From contig CM034395.1 in the NCBI GenBank assembly GCA_019925095.2, positions 12,817,713 to 12,881,712 of the forward strand: DNA of 64,000 nucleotides. Direction: 5' to 3'. Position 1 is the first letter of the stretch. The number at the start of each line of letters is the position of its first letter. The stretch comes from Dendrolimus kikuchii. Lineage: Eukaryota > Arthropoda > Insecta > Lepidoptera > Lasiocampidae. The position numbers and the translations under genes were made by a program. Below, in pieces: positions 47,108 through 58,500 of this stretch. The notes under the pieces were generated by a model, which was not told the DNA's origin, did not search any database, and saw nothing but the letters and a program-made list of their open reading frames with translations.

Positions 47108-47431
47108 TCTTAGTTACAAACTGTGGAAAAACAAACCTTAAAGTATTGATAGATAAGAAAAAGACTCCTGTTTGTCTGTCAACTGCATGTATTTAAAATC
47201 ATATACTAATACGATATTATTAGTGGTATAAATTAAATTCTACAATCTTCTTGCTTCAATTTTATATTTGTGTTCTCTTCACCACAAACTACTATGGATA
47301 CTACGTATATCTTCACTGAATTTTTTCTTTTTTAGATTTTTTACTTTGTGCAATTCAATGTCATTAGCTGTCAAATATCCTTATGTCAATGTGAATGTCA
47401 GGCTAATGTCATCACAGAACACTAGTACCAT

Positions 47432-48556
47432 ATTTTTTTTTTTAAGGCGGGGGAAATGCTATTTACGCACAATACTGAGTCCTTTGCAAGGGATTAGACC
47501 ATAGTTGATCATGAAGGCTTTCCCCTTTGACAAGGGGCAATCCGAACAATAATCAAGCCAGCTTGTGTGGAGACTCAGAGAAGTTGCACGGGCAACAACC
47601 ACTACCCACTAAAACCACCCTCCTCCCATGTGCCTTGCGCTTTTTATGAAGAAAAGGCTGAGACTTAGAACGTAGTTACGCCCAGTCCAATCCAGCGCAA
47701 AAAGTACCTGAATGTGCCCCGGGAATCAGAACACATTCACTTCGTCGGCGGGGGTGATGAATCCTTTGCTCCCTTGATAGCAAAGGCCCCCCGAAGCGGT
47801 ATTATTCAGGGTGGGAAGTCATGCGCATACCTGCGTCTCCGGATGCCAGCCAACCGCCGGCATCCGCGTGGAGTCGCATTAGTACGCGCAATAATACTCC
47901 TCGCCCTATCTCGTTCGGCGGGCTCTTTGAAAGACATTACCGTCTCACACAAAGTAACCGCAGCCCCCCAGGTATCGCTGCTATGCAGCATGGCTTTCAC
48001 CAGACTGCAGAGCGAGTCGATCGCTCCTACTTGTGTCTCGAGTTCGAAACGCTGCGGCGCCCATGCCGCGCACTCGACTAGCGTGTGAAATGCCGTGTCG
48101 GGTGCGCCGCACTGGCGGCATTCCGGGGAAGGCAAGCAGCCCACAATGCGACACTGATACTTATCGAAACACCCGTGTCCGGTAAGTATCTGTGTCATCC
48201 TGAAGGTCAGGGTTCCGCTTTCGCGGGTGACCCATTCCATCAGCTGCGGCCTGATTGCCTCCACCATGTAGCCGCCGGCCGCAGGGTTTTCCAGCTCTTG
48301 AGACCAGATGGCGAGCATGGAGGCGGTTTCCCGCTTCCTGATCGCCTCGTTTTCGACCTGGCAGAAGACCAGGCCGCGAGCGAGAGCATCCTGTCGGGAG
48401 CGCCGCACTTTCGCCAATACGTTCGCCTGGAGAGGCCAGGGCGGATCGCCTGCCAGAAGTGTCGACGCCGTCCACGACACTGTACGGTACCCTCGAATGC
48501 TCCTCACGGCCAGAACCCGCTGCGCCCCGTGCAGCAGAGTTCTATTGTGGCGGTGG
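47432..48556 (-). mobile_element. 5'-truncated R1-like LINE upstream of TBCD
   Basis: A perfect 16-bp duplication, agaacactagtaccat, at 47416-47431 and 48557-48572. The reversed element ends in a run of A. Same family as 6227-6477. It lies 325 bp upstream of the TBCD start codon. Confidence 0.92.
47806..48556 (-). CDS. R1-like LINE ORF2, C-terminal fragment
   Basis: About 250 codons from the end of the polyprotein: the region after the reverse transcriptase (LFCQVENEAIRKRET-like stretch, SGTLTFRMTQILTGHG) and a CCHC-type finger (CRQCGAPDTAFHTLVEC), which R1-clade elements carry at this place. The upstream ATG at 48591 belongs to the target site. Non-functional fragment; GC-rich codons unlike the host. 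Confidence 0.82.
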
Positions 48557-48725
48557 AGAACACTAGTACCATGGACCTCTATAGGTTTCATACTTCAGTG
48601 ACTAGTACTCTCTGGAATGTCAGGCAACTACCAATCTCGCCTATTATAATTCTTCTTTCTGATGTCTATAGGTAGGCAACTTGGTCTTTGCCAAGTCTCG
48701 TTCGTTTGTTTATTGGTTTACTTAA

Positions 48726-49524
48726 CCTCCTAGCGCCCACGGTCCTTAAAAAAGTACTTCAATGAAATAGTGATTATAGCCCAGCACCAAATCCAATTTA
48801 GTGTAATGAACGCCCAGGGTACTATTCTAAGTATCCCAACTTTAACCATTGCTACTAATTTCAAGTTACCACCTTTTTATAATGTGATGTCTTTGAGCGT
48901 ATGTTTGAGGTTTTTGCTTGTGTATGACCAAGCAACAGTTCCAACAAAAACAAAAGAAATTTGTCTTTCTTGACTTAACATGGAACAAGATGTTCGAGTG
49001 TGAAAATTAATCTTAATTTATTCATAAAATCTCTACGATTTGTGTTCATACGGTTATCAAAAATAGTTGCTTATATACTATATTTGCTGTTTAGATGAAA
49101 AATTTATATGGATCTGAGATATAGTGAAAATTATCATAATTAAAAATTTAAGACCTTTTAATAGACCATTGGGTTAATAAGGACTATCATGATTGTTTCG
49201 AATGTTTTAAATAAATAATAATAAAATTAATGTTCTCTTAATTTTAAAGGATTTTTTGTTATTAAATTGATTTTTAAAGTTTAATTTCATTTTTAATATT
49301 TTTCAAGGTAGTTGAAAAAATTTGAATTTGAAAGGTAATATATTTTTGTCCTTTTTTGGTTCTCCTCGTTCACCTGATACAAGAAATAAAAAATATTACA
49401 CTTGTGCGATTAATGTAAGGTAAAAATTTTAAAGTTCAAAGTCTCGGGTTTTCGCCATTGAATCCGTTTTAAGGAATTTGGGCGTTTATTTTAAGAAAGC
49501 GTTGAATAACCTGAGCGTCAGGAG
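48726..49524. mobile_element. Possible piggyBac-like non-coding element
   Basis: TTAA at 48722-48725 is followed by cctcctagcgcccac; the reversed right end reads cctcctgacgctcag. No TTAA is seen on the right, so this is tentative. Interior AT-rich, no ORF. Confidence 0.3.
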
Positions 49525-49784
49525 GCTATACTGGAAGTAAGACCTTCGGCTTATTACAAAAGCAAATAGTAAATAATATGAACAATATTTACTTATAACA
49601 AGTAACAATCAGTTGTTACTAAATTTTTTCAACAGTATTTACTATACAGGGTTACTGGTAACTGGACGTATTCCCGTCGGGACGAGCTAGTGGAGCTGAA
49701 ATGCAACAAATTTAACCCCTTTATATATGACCGAAAGTTAACGGTTTTCAAGTTATTCTGGATTTTGTGATTACTCTACATAAT

Positions 49785-51250
49785 TTTACATACATACATA
49801 ACTTCACTACAGTTCCCTTGCGGGGTAGGCACGAACAACAGAGCGCCATTCAGGCTTATTCTTACACACCTCACTTGCTTCTCTGACATTCATAGCTCTT
49901 GTCATGCACGCTCGTCTGTTCTTAAGGTTCCTGACATCACCTTCTGCTAGAACACGTTCAATTTGATCATGGAAGGTGTGTCGTGGCCTTCCACGACTTC
50001 TGCATCCATCCACTTTTGCATTGTATATCTATTTAGTCATTCTTTGATCATGCATTATTTCCACATGCCCGAACCACCGGAGCATTCCTTTCCTTACCTT
50101 CACCCCGACACTCTCTTTCAGACCAACTCTCTTTCTTACTTCGGTATTACGAACGCGGTCCACGAGCGTCACTCTACAGATTTTGCGCAGTGCTCGCATC
50201 TCGACCGCTATTACTCTACTTTCATGCTCTCATTTCCATACCTAACTCTCGCTTCTATATGTGAGCGTAGGTACCAGCACCGCGCTGTGTATGGCGAGCT
50301 GGGCCTTTTGGCTGAGGTTCTTAGCGTCTAGAAGTTTACTTAACGCTCCATTCACATTATTCCCCAAATTCACTCTTCTTTCTATATCAGCGGTGTACCT
50401 TCCATCCCTGCTAAAAGCACATCCAAGATATACAAACTCATTCACTTGCTCCAGCATAACATCATCGACCATTATCCTTGCATTCGTTCTGGTTTCTTCT
50501 CTTTCAAACACCATAACCTTTGTTTTCTTCGCATTCAAATGTAAGCCTCTCGCCTGACGGTCATTTTTCATCATTCTGACTAGTGTTTGCAGTTCTGATG
50601 GCGATTCGGCTAAAAGCACGGCATCATCCGCATAAAGCAAGGTGCTTACGACTAGATCACTTATCCGCACCCCAACATCCCTCAATCTTATTCTTTGCAG
50701 ACAATCGTCCAGGTATAGGATGAACAGTAAAGCCGACAGCACGCAGCCCTGCCGGACGCCAATATTGACGTCAAACCAGGGCGACAGGCTGCCATCCACC
50801 CGCACGCATGCCATACAGTCCTCGTAAGTGGACTGCACAGCACGCATCAATTGGCCATTAATCCCATATCCGGGCAATATGTCCCAGAGGTCCTTCCGCA
50901 CAACCCTGTCAAATGCTTTCTCTAGATCCACAAAATCGCAGAAAACCTTCCGGCCCATAGTCAGCTGCTTCTCTACGATATTGCGAAGCGAGAAAACTTG
51001 ATCCATACATTCCCATCCATTTCTGAAGCCCCCTTGTGCATCCCACAGTAATCCATCGGATACCACTCTCATTCTCTTTTCAAAAATTTTCGCATATACT
51101 TTAGATGCTGTGCTGATCAAACTGATGGCCCTGTAGCTGGCGCACTCCATACGTGACCCCTTGCCTTTGTACAAGGGCGCGATGACAGCGCGCCTCCAGT
51201 CCTTAGGAACCTTTCCCGTCCTCCAGTACAGCCTTCATAATTTTACAGAG
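49785..51250 (-). mobile_element. RTE-like LINE, 5'-truncated
   Basis: Ends (reversed) in (ATGT)n after gttcccttgcgg..., shared with the tails at 20535 and 22277. The short-repeat tail instead of poly(A) suggests an RTE-like clade; the assignment is uncertain. Confidence 0.75.
50242..51174 (-). pseudogene. RTE-like reverse transcriptase fragment
   Basis: 310 open codons holding the reverse transcriptase core: SYRAISLISTASKVYAKI, FVDLEKAFDRVVR, GVRQGCVLSALLFILYLDD and catalytic LYADDAVLL, then FVYLGCAFSRDGRY. The endonuclease is missing and the C-terminus continues in other frames (ACMTRAMNVREASEVCKNK at 49807-50013), so it is broken. Confidence 0.85.
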
Positions 51251-51282
51251 AATGTTAAACAAGCTTAAATTATAAAAATATT

Positions 51283-52110
51283 AGAGTTTACACGGCGGCT
51301 TTGCCGCGGGTCAACCACTAGTCCGTGCTTCTTGTTTAAAGAGCAGACGTTAATACAGATGACATTGTACAAAATTTTTATGTTAATGCTATTTGCACCC
51401 GGGAAATTCACTTAATTTTATAGCGCAAACAATCTGATCTCCTGGCATGAGTATATAATATGTCCATTTTCGGCATTAAAACTACACTTAAACAAAATTA
51501 CAAAAAAAAAAACCGATCCAGTATTCCCAGTAGTATTCCGTGAAAACTTAACAGACAGACATATCGAGTTACTATCGCATTTTTTATAGACGATGAATTT
51601 TTAGATCTAAAACTTGAGAAATAATTGGTCTCATCCCAACTTTCATTCTCTATTTTTATTGATTGTATGAAAACTACAAAAATGACCGTAATGACCAAAA
51701 TGACAAATCACAAAAAAACCTATCCTAATTTCTGGGATAATGTTTATATAAATCTATCCCATTATCCGGGATGAAAAGTATCCCTTTGTGCACCCTTGGT
51801 ATTAAAATTACATATACACCAAGTTTCAGCTAAATCGGTCCAAAAAGCAAAAAGAGCTAAAAGAACAAAAAGGACAAAAAGATCAAAAAGAGCAAAAAGA
51901 GCAAAAAGAGCAAAAAGAGCAAAAAGAGCAAAATGTCAAAATAGCAAAAGAGCAAAAAGATCAAAAAGGTCAAAAAGGGACAAAAAGTAAAAAAAGACAA
52001 AATTACAGAAATGATCAAAATAACCAAATTAACGAATATGGCAAATCATAGAACCAACCAAACCTATTCCACTTTCTGGGATAAACTTTACATAAATTTA
52101 TCCCATTATC
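51283..52110 (-). mobile_element. Helitron-like element, family H1, with 9-bp array
   Basis: The reversed 3' end is at the left (agagtttacacggcggctttg, hairpin then ccactagt). Shows family phrases ggataaactttacataaat and accgtaatgaccaaaatga. Between TBCD and PHF14. Confidence 0.6.
51840..51990 (+). repeat. 9-bp array (AAAAAGAGC)n
   Basis: About 16 imperfect units of aaaaagagc/aaaaagatc; the Lys/Arg-rich frame over it is an artefact. It sits in an H1 Helitron next to an unexpanded aaaatgacc-type stretch. Confidence 0.9.
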
Positions 52111-52450
52111 ATGTATAAATTACATAGGTGAAAACGTGAGAACTTAGGGTGGCCAGGGTCAGCAGAAACTCACGACTTTAGTGGTTATATGAAGGAGGAA
52201 AGTTCCTGAAATAGTATTATTTTGGGATCTTTTTTAGTGTATTTAGGGTTTTCGTAAATTCAATCTGGAGACCCTGGCTGAGTTACATGAGTGGCTGCCC
52301 AAGTACCCATTTCTAATTTCAATAAATTCAATTGACATGTGTTGCGTTGCGTTGTATTGAAAGTTGAGAATCTTGAAATTATTATGGATTTTCCATTACG
52401 ATATCATTTAAATTGTATTAAACGCTTTTAGTGTTATTGTTCCATAAATA

Positions 52451-52471
52451 TGAATCGTTTTGAAGAATAAA
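52451..52471 (+). promoter_or_regulatory. Short upstream ORF in PHF14 leader
   Basis: ATG followed by five codons and TAA (MNRFEE), ending 19 nt before the PHF14 start. It would matter only if transcription starts upstream of it. Confidence 0.35.
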
Positions 52472-52490
52472 CAAACAGCCGCTACAATAA

Positions 52491-52500
52491 TGAGTACTCG
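52491..52500 (+). CDS. PHF14: PHF14 exon 1 (10 nt coding)
   Basis: ATGAGTACTC then donor gtaagt; ends phase 1 and joins exon 2 to read MSTQGRGLAKRK. Chosen because exon 2 has no in-frame ATG at its start. Confidence 0.7.
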
Positions 52501-55500
52501 TAAGTTTATTAATTCATCCTTTTAATTTAGAATTTTATCACAAGTGTAAATTCATTTCATAATGTGCGTTTGCTGTTATAGAAGGTAGAGGCCTCGCAAA
52601 GCGAAAAGTTAAACCAGTCGAGCCTCAGTCTTTACTAGATTTCGATCTTGGCGAGGGCGAGAGTTCTGACGATTCAGACTTCAGAATAGAAGACCACCCT
52701 GAAGAAAGCGATGATTATTCAATAAACTCTGATGACGATGATAAAAGTATGTATCACTTAATTAACATTTTAAAATATGTGAGTTTATTCAAAAAATTAC
52801 TAAATATTGTAATTATCAGGTATTCAAGTTATTATAGGCTGAAGTGGTGCCTGTGTATTTATTCTCTACAGGCCTGTCCAAGTATCTTCTGATACCAATA
52901 ATTTGTTTTATAAGAAGAAAAATTATAGTAGCATTACATAATGTGACCTTTTAGTTAGACCTCTAAATTCAGTCAAAAAAAAACTAAGCAGACTTTTTAA
53001 TATATTTTAATGTATTGATTTTTAGAAGCAAACGAAAAAAGTGCATCTTCTGGAGATGAGTCTGGGTCTGATTTGGGAAATGGTTTTAAGAATTCCGCAA
53101 ACAAACTTGGTGAAGAACTTTCATCTAATGATGTTCTTGAAAAAGCGCAAAAGGAATTTAAGGTATGTTAAAATTTTTTTGGTTATACTTTAGCTTAGTA
53201 TTCCCTGAATTTTAAGTAGGGGGTGAGGGGGGAGGGGCAGAGAAGTACTCCCTTCTGGAACCCCCATGCCTAGGAGACAAGTTGTTCTTGAGATATAAAT
53301 TTTTTTTCATTCATTCGTTTCAACATATTGCGACGATGATGAAGTCGGATGACGGTTAAGTGAAGTAGAAGCAGCTGGCGATTGCCAGAACAGACTGGTT
53401 CTGGTACGCGCCAGCCGGTTCCACAGCATGTCTGTAATGCTCACTCAGCTTGTGTACTTTGGTTGAATTTCTAACCTAAGCTAAGCCAAGTGAGCATGCC
53501 ATGGTAGCAGTCAACGAATGTCAAAACCAATTTGTAACCATTATCAAAATATATAATAAAAAAAATCTATTTTCGTATTTAAAAATTAATAAACTAATTC
53601 AAAACTTGGTTACTAAACTCAAAAACGGTTTTAGTATTTATATATTAAGAATAAGTGTATTCCTAAACACAAATCACACTTTGTTATCAACAAAAGTGGC
53701 ATAACCTTGGTTATCTAACATATTTTTGTTTTTTCTATTATTCATTCAAAACTTGTTTATGGACCCTAAAAACTTGTTTTGGAACCTAAATAATGGGTTT
53801 AGTGGCCTTATATAATATATAAGGCGTATGTTACCCCTAAACTCAAATTACCCTTAATCTCATCCCACTCTGGGTCAAAGCATAACAAACTTTTTTAAAC
53901 TTTATTGTTTTATATAAATTTATCTTATGAGATAGTATATTATGATTGCCCATTTCAAAACTCAGTAATTAAAAATTCCATTATATTTTTCAAATACATC
54001 TTCTAAAGCATAATTTGGCAGAACAATTTTAAAGCATAAATCAGGGGTATAGTTTCAAAACCCCCTAACATTAATGGAAAGTCATATATTATAGTGGGTT
54101 TTTAAACTACTCCCCTTAAATATACTAAACAGTATGAGTATAAACAGTACAGTACTGAAAGAAACTGTTCTAATGGTTCTAAAAATTTGTCAGTACATTT
54201 TGAATTGCTAACATGTACAAATGGTAAACAGTAGGTGTTGTAATATGCATCTGTGGGACATTCAGAAAGTTTTGCGAAAATGAAAAAAATGTTCTATAGG
54301 TATTATATTTTTTTATTAATTTTTTTCAAAGTACTCTCCACCAGCCTCTATACAAAGTTTCATGCATCTGAACCAATTTTCGAAACACCTTTTCTAGTAT
54401 GCCGCAAACTCCTTGTTTACAGCTTGCTTGAAGGCCGACAGTGCATCTTGAAATTTGTATCCCTTTGAGCAGGTTTTTTATTTTCGGGAATAAAAAGAAA
54501 TCCCTCGTTTTGTGCGCGGTATGGGCTTTGTTGTGGTGGTGCAGTAGCCCGCGGAGCCATGTGTTTCGTCGCTTGTTGCTCACGACGGAGAAAACTTCTG
54601 CCCAGCATTTGGTAGTATACCATTTGGTGTTGATGCTTCTTTGGTTCTGTAAAGGGATTGACACCAAGCAGCCAGTCAAATTGAAAAAAACTCGTGATCA
54701 AAATCTTCCCCCGCTTCTAGATCCCTTCACTTTGGTAGGCGTTGATTCGTTTTGAAACACCCAAATCAGCCACTGGCGCTTCGTTTCTGGATCGTATTGA
54801 TAAATCTAGAAGTCATCACCTGTAATGGTGTCGTAAACATGCCGAGACGAGCCTACTTCAAATTTGTATATCATATTACGGCACTATTCCACCCGGGCTT
54901 GTTTCTGAGCGTCGGTAAGGTTGTGTGGCACACAGCGTGAAACTATCCTCCCCACGCGAAAATGCACGTGTAAGATCTCGTGAAGGCTTCCCGATCCAAT
55001 GTGCAGTATATGCTGAATCACTTGATATGTAACTTGTCTATTGTCTTGGATTAAATTTTTCACTGCTAGCATGTTTTCTTCCGTAACAGCTGTCATAGGG
55101 CGACCATTTCTTTCTTCATTCCCCAAAGTGAGTCGACCGCGCTTGAATTCGTAGTACCAACGATAGAAGGTTGCCTAGAAGGGCCTTCATCCATGAATGC
55201 TATTTGAAGTCTATCGTACGATTCGTCTGGTTTCAGGTGACACTTGAAATCCTAAAAATCATAGCCCGAAAATGTTCACGGCGCAGATCCCTTTTTCAAT
55301 GAGACACGACAATTTAAAATTAGCTCGCAAACAATGTGGAGGGAAATTTTGAAATTGAAGTGTACCTATTTTTAGTTATAAATAATCATATTTCCAAAAT
55401 AGATTTAACTGATAAGTCTCTCATACATTTTTCACAATATTTCCTGAGTGGCCTGGTAGCTAAGCATGCATTGTCATCCAAACTAATTGTGTATGCATAA

Positions 55501-58500
55501 TTTCATCTTAATCGACTGAGGGTAACTGTTTTAAAATTAGCTTACAAGATTTGACCCGAATATACATACACAGAAATATCGCAAGTTAAATAAAGCTTTT
55601 AAAAAAGAAAAAATATTCAGGGGAGCTAATTCGGACCAACAGATTCCGAAAATACAATTTTTACTTTTTATTTTTAGAATTTATGTCTATCTGTTAGAGC
55701 AGTGGTTCCCAAACTTATTTTGTATACTGCCCACTTTGAGAATAAATTATTTTTTAGCGCTCCTATTTTTTCACCTACTTAAAAACCACTATAACGTCAA
55801 ATTAAATTCATTGACTATTGTGAGCTATTAGAGATATTAGCGGAGATTAAACATTCATTCTAAACGAGACTTTTACCATAACCCGCAAGAGTTAACTTGA
55901 GACCTAAGTGCAGTAGTACGCTATGAAGCCTTTATGGCACCCTGTCATATTCGGAGCGCCATCCGTAGCAACTGATATAATATTTTTCAAGTTCTTCTTC
56001 TAGCTGAGAATCTCATTTTCCAACACCCAGTCTCGGTGAAGTCACATGGAGGTTTTCCAAATGTTGGCAGTTGGCAAGCAAGACATTGTTACTGTAGGAT
56101 ACTGATAAATTCGGAAAACTGTGAAACTCACGTCTGCCATATTCTTTTTGTGTAGCAGCAACAACATTTTTTGTTTTAATTAAATTTAGTTCATCGCCTT
56201 GCAGTTAGTTGGAGATTCATGTCGTTGAATAATTTATACAGGTCTGTCATGTAAGTTATATCATTTTTTGATGTAATGAATATCCAAGAACTCTTTCGAG
56301 TCAGACAATTGCCTCTTGATAACCAACGAACTTCAATATGAAACATCAAACGAATCTATCATTCAAAGAGCTATTACGGATTTTATTGACTGCTTTGATG
56401 ACATATTGCAGTGATTGAAATAGTCGTTCACTTAAGTTTTTCAAACAAATATTGTCTATGAATAACGCAATGTACAGCAAGGACATCTGGAATTTTATTT
56501 TTTAAGTACGCTATGAAGCCTTTATGGCACCCTGTCATATTCGGAGCGCCATCCGTAGCAACTGATATAATATTTTTCAAGAGAATCTCTTTCTCATCAC
56601 AAAACTTTTCCAATGTATTGAATATGGTTTCGCCTTTTGTATCGGTCTCTAAATTTCTAGCAAACAATAGTTCTTCACATATTTTCTCATCTATACTAAT
56701 ATTATTAAGCTGAAGAGTTTGTTTGTTTGTTTGTTTAAACGCGCTAATTTCAGGAACCGCTGGTCCGATTTGAAAAATTCTTTTAGTGTTGAATAGTACA
56801 TTTATCGAGGAAGGCTATAGGCTATATTATATTTTCAAAAAAATTAGGGATCCTTACTAAAAGTTCAATAATGTAACCCAAGGTGTAAAAAAATGACCCG
56901 AAAAAATCCTTACACGGCGTGCGCTGCGAAAACTATTGATTATAAAACAATGTACTACCACTTTGCAGAACATATAATTGTCTACAAAAAATATCGCATA
57001 ACCATATGTCTAACTATTGTAGTTAGCTCACAATAAGTGTTTTCTTTTATTTTTTTAAATAATTAAAATGCCGTCGCTTCAAAAACTCTTTATTTTGTAC
57101 CTTGGTATTAATCCTTATCAAAATAAATTACTCCATATTCAAGACGAATTCAATACCTTTCTAGAACTTTTTGAATTATTCAATTCGGATGTTTCATTCA
57201 AAAGATATCGCGATATTTAAAATGTAAGTATTAGTGTTGTAGCCAAATATACTAATATATTGTTTGATTGAACGCGCTAATCTCAGGAACTACTGGTCTG
57301 ATTTGAAAAATTCTTTCGGTGTTGCATAGCCCATTTATCGTGGAAGGCTATAGGCTATATATCATCACGCTAAGACCAATAGGAGCTGAGCACCAATGAA
57401 GAATGTTTCAAAATCGGAGGGTTTTGAAAGCAAATTCCACGCGGACGACGTCGCGGGCACAGCTAGTCTTTAATAAACCTCACGTAAGACAGCAACAATG
57501 CGTCATTCTCAGATGATTGCACAATGATCCTTCAATGTTTTCAGCCATTTCATCAATTCGTCTTTGCACAGAATTATTACTCAAAGGAATTTTTCGGATA
57601 ATACCTGCGGCCGGTTTATGAAGCACAGTAGTTATTACTTCCTTTATTGCTGGCAAAATTAACTCTTCTTCGATGTTGTGTGGTTTGCCTTTTTGAGCAT
57701 GTAACAAAGAGATATTGCACGAAGCTCGAAGTCCGTCGTCATATTGCTTAGCAGCCGCCGAAAATAGTTTTGCTACACTTGGCTGAGTATTATGCTTCTT
57801 CTGTAGGTCTTGAAAATATGCTACATTCTTGTCTTTCTTATCTGGATGCATTTTATTGAAATGATCTTGCAGTCTTGATGTAAGATATACTATGTCTGTC
57901 CGGCATTTTATAGTGCACACGGGTACGCAAGCCCGAGGTCCTCCACGCGGCCACTGTTACTTTCCCTTTGATCCGTGACAGTGGTGTCCCCCCTTCTCCT
58001 CATCCTAGTATCCTTCATCTTTACTCCTTTCCACGTACTACTATCCATTCCTGGTTTCCCTGTACGGGTTGTGTAGGTCAGGCGGCAGCCGCTACACTTA
58101 AAACCATAATTCGCCGTATCATTTATGAAAGTTGACCCTGGGCATCGGAGTGAACGCTCCGAACGCAACCGGGAATTAACGCTCGGATGATGATGATGAT
58201 GATGATGATCTTGCAGTCTTGAAGGCTTCATTGCTTCGAAAATGTTTTTAGACATAGAAGGTTACAACGGCGATGATGGGTTTGTGGAATTTTCAATGAA
58301 TCCGAATTTAATATATTCCACACAGTATTGCCGTCTCTTCTTTTTTACTTCCGACATTGTTTTGTTTTGAGAAATACGTAAGTAAGTGTTGAACTTAAGT
58401 ACTGCTTATCTATTACGCGCGAAACTGCAAATGAAAATAAAATAAATATTACGTTGTTTATATAGGATGGCATAAGCTGCACGCACCGATAGGAATAAGA

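Larger units (their letters stand above)
55700..58360 (-). pseudogene. hAT (ZBED5-like) transposon relic, broken by insertions
   Basis: Reversed, it starts near 58358 (MSEVKKKRRQYCVEYIKFG) with a BED-finger region (EAMKPSRLQDH then HFNKMHPDKKDKNVAYFQDL). It continues at 57480-57860 (AAGIIRKIPLSNNSVQRRID, the usual hAT linker) and 56428-56667 (ETDTKGETIFNTLEKF, SVATDGAPNMTGCHKGF, VHCVIHRQ), with further damaged coding to about 56150. cagtggttcccaaactt at 55700 looks like its terminal repeat. Two Helitrons (56690-57472) and a small LINE (57879-58206) interrupt it. PHF14 intron 3. Confidence 0.85.

Noticed and set aside
48085..48675. A 196-codon plus-strand frame opposite the R1-like LINE
   Set aside because: Antisense shadow of a GC-rich LINE ORF that crosses its target-site duplication.
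51796..51990. Lys/Arg/Ala-repeat frame resembling a histone tail
   Set aside because: Translation of the AAAAAGAGC array; no gene context.
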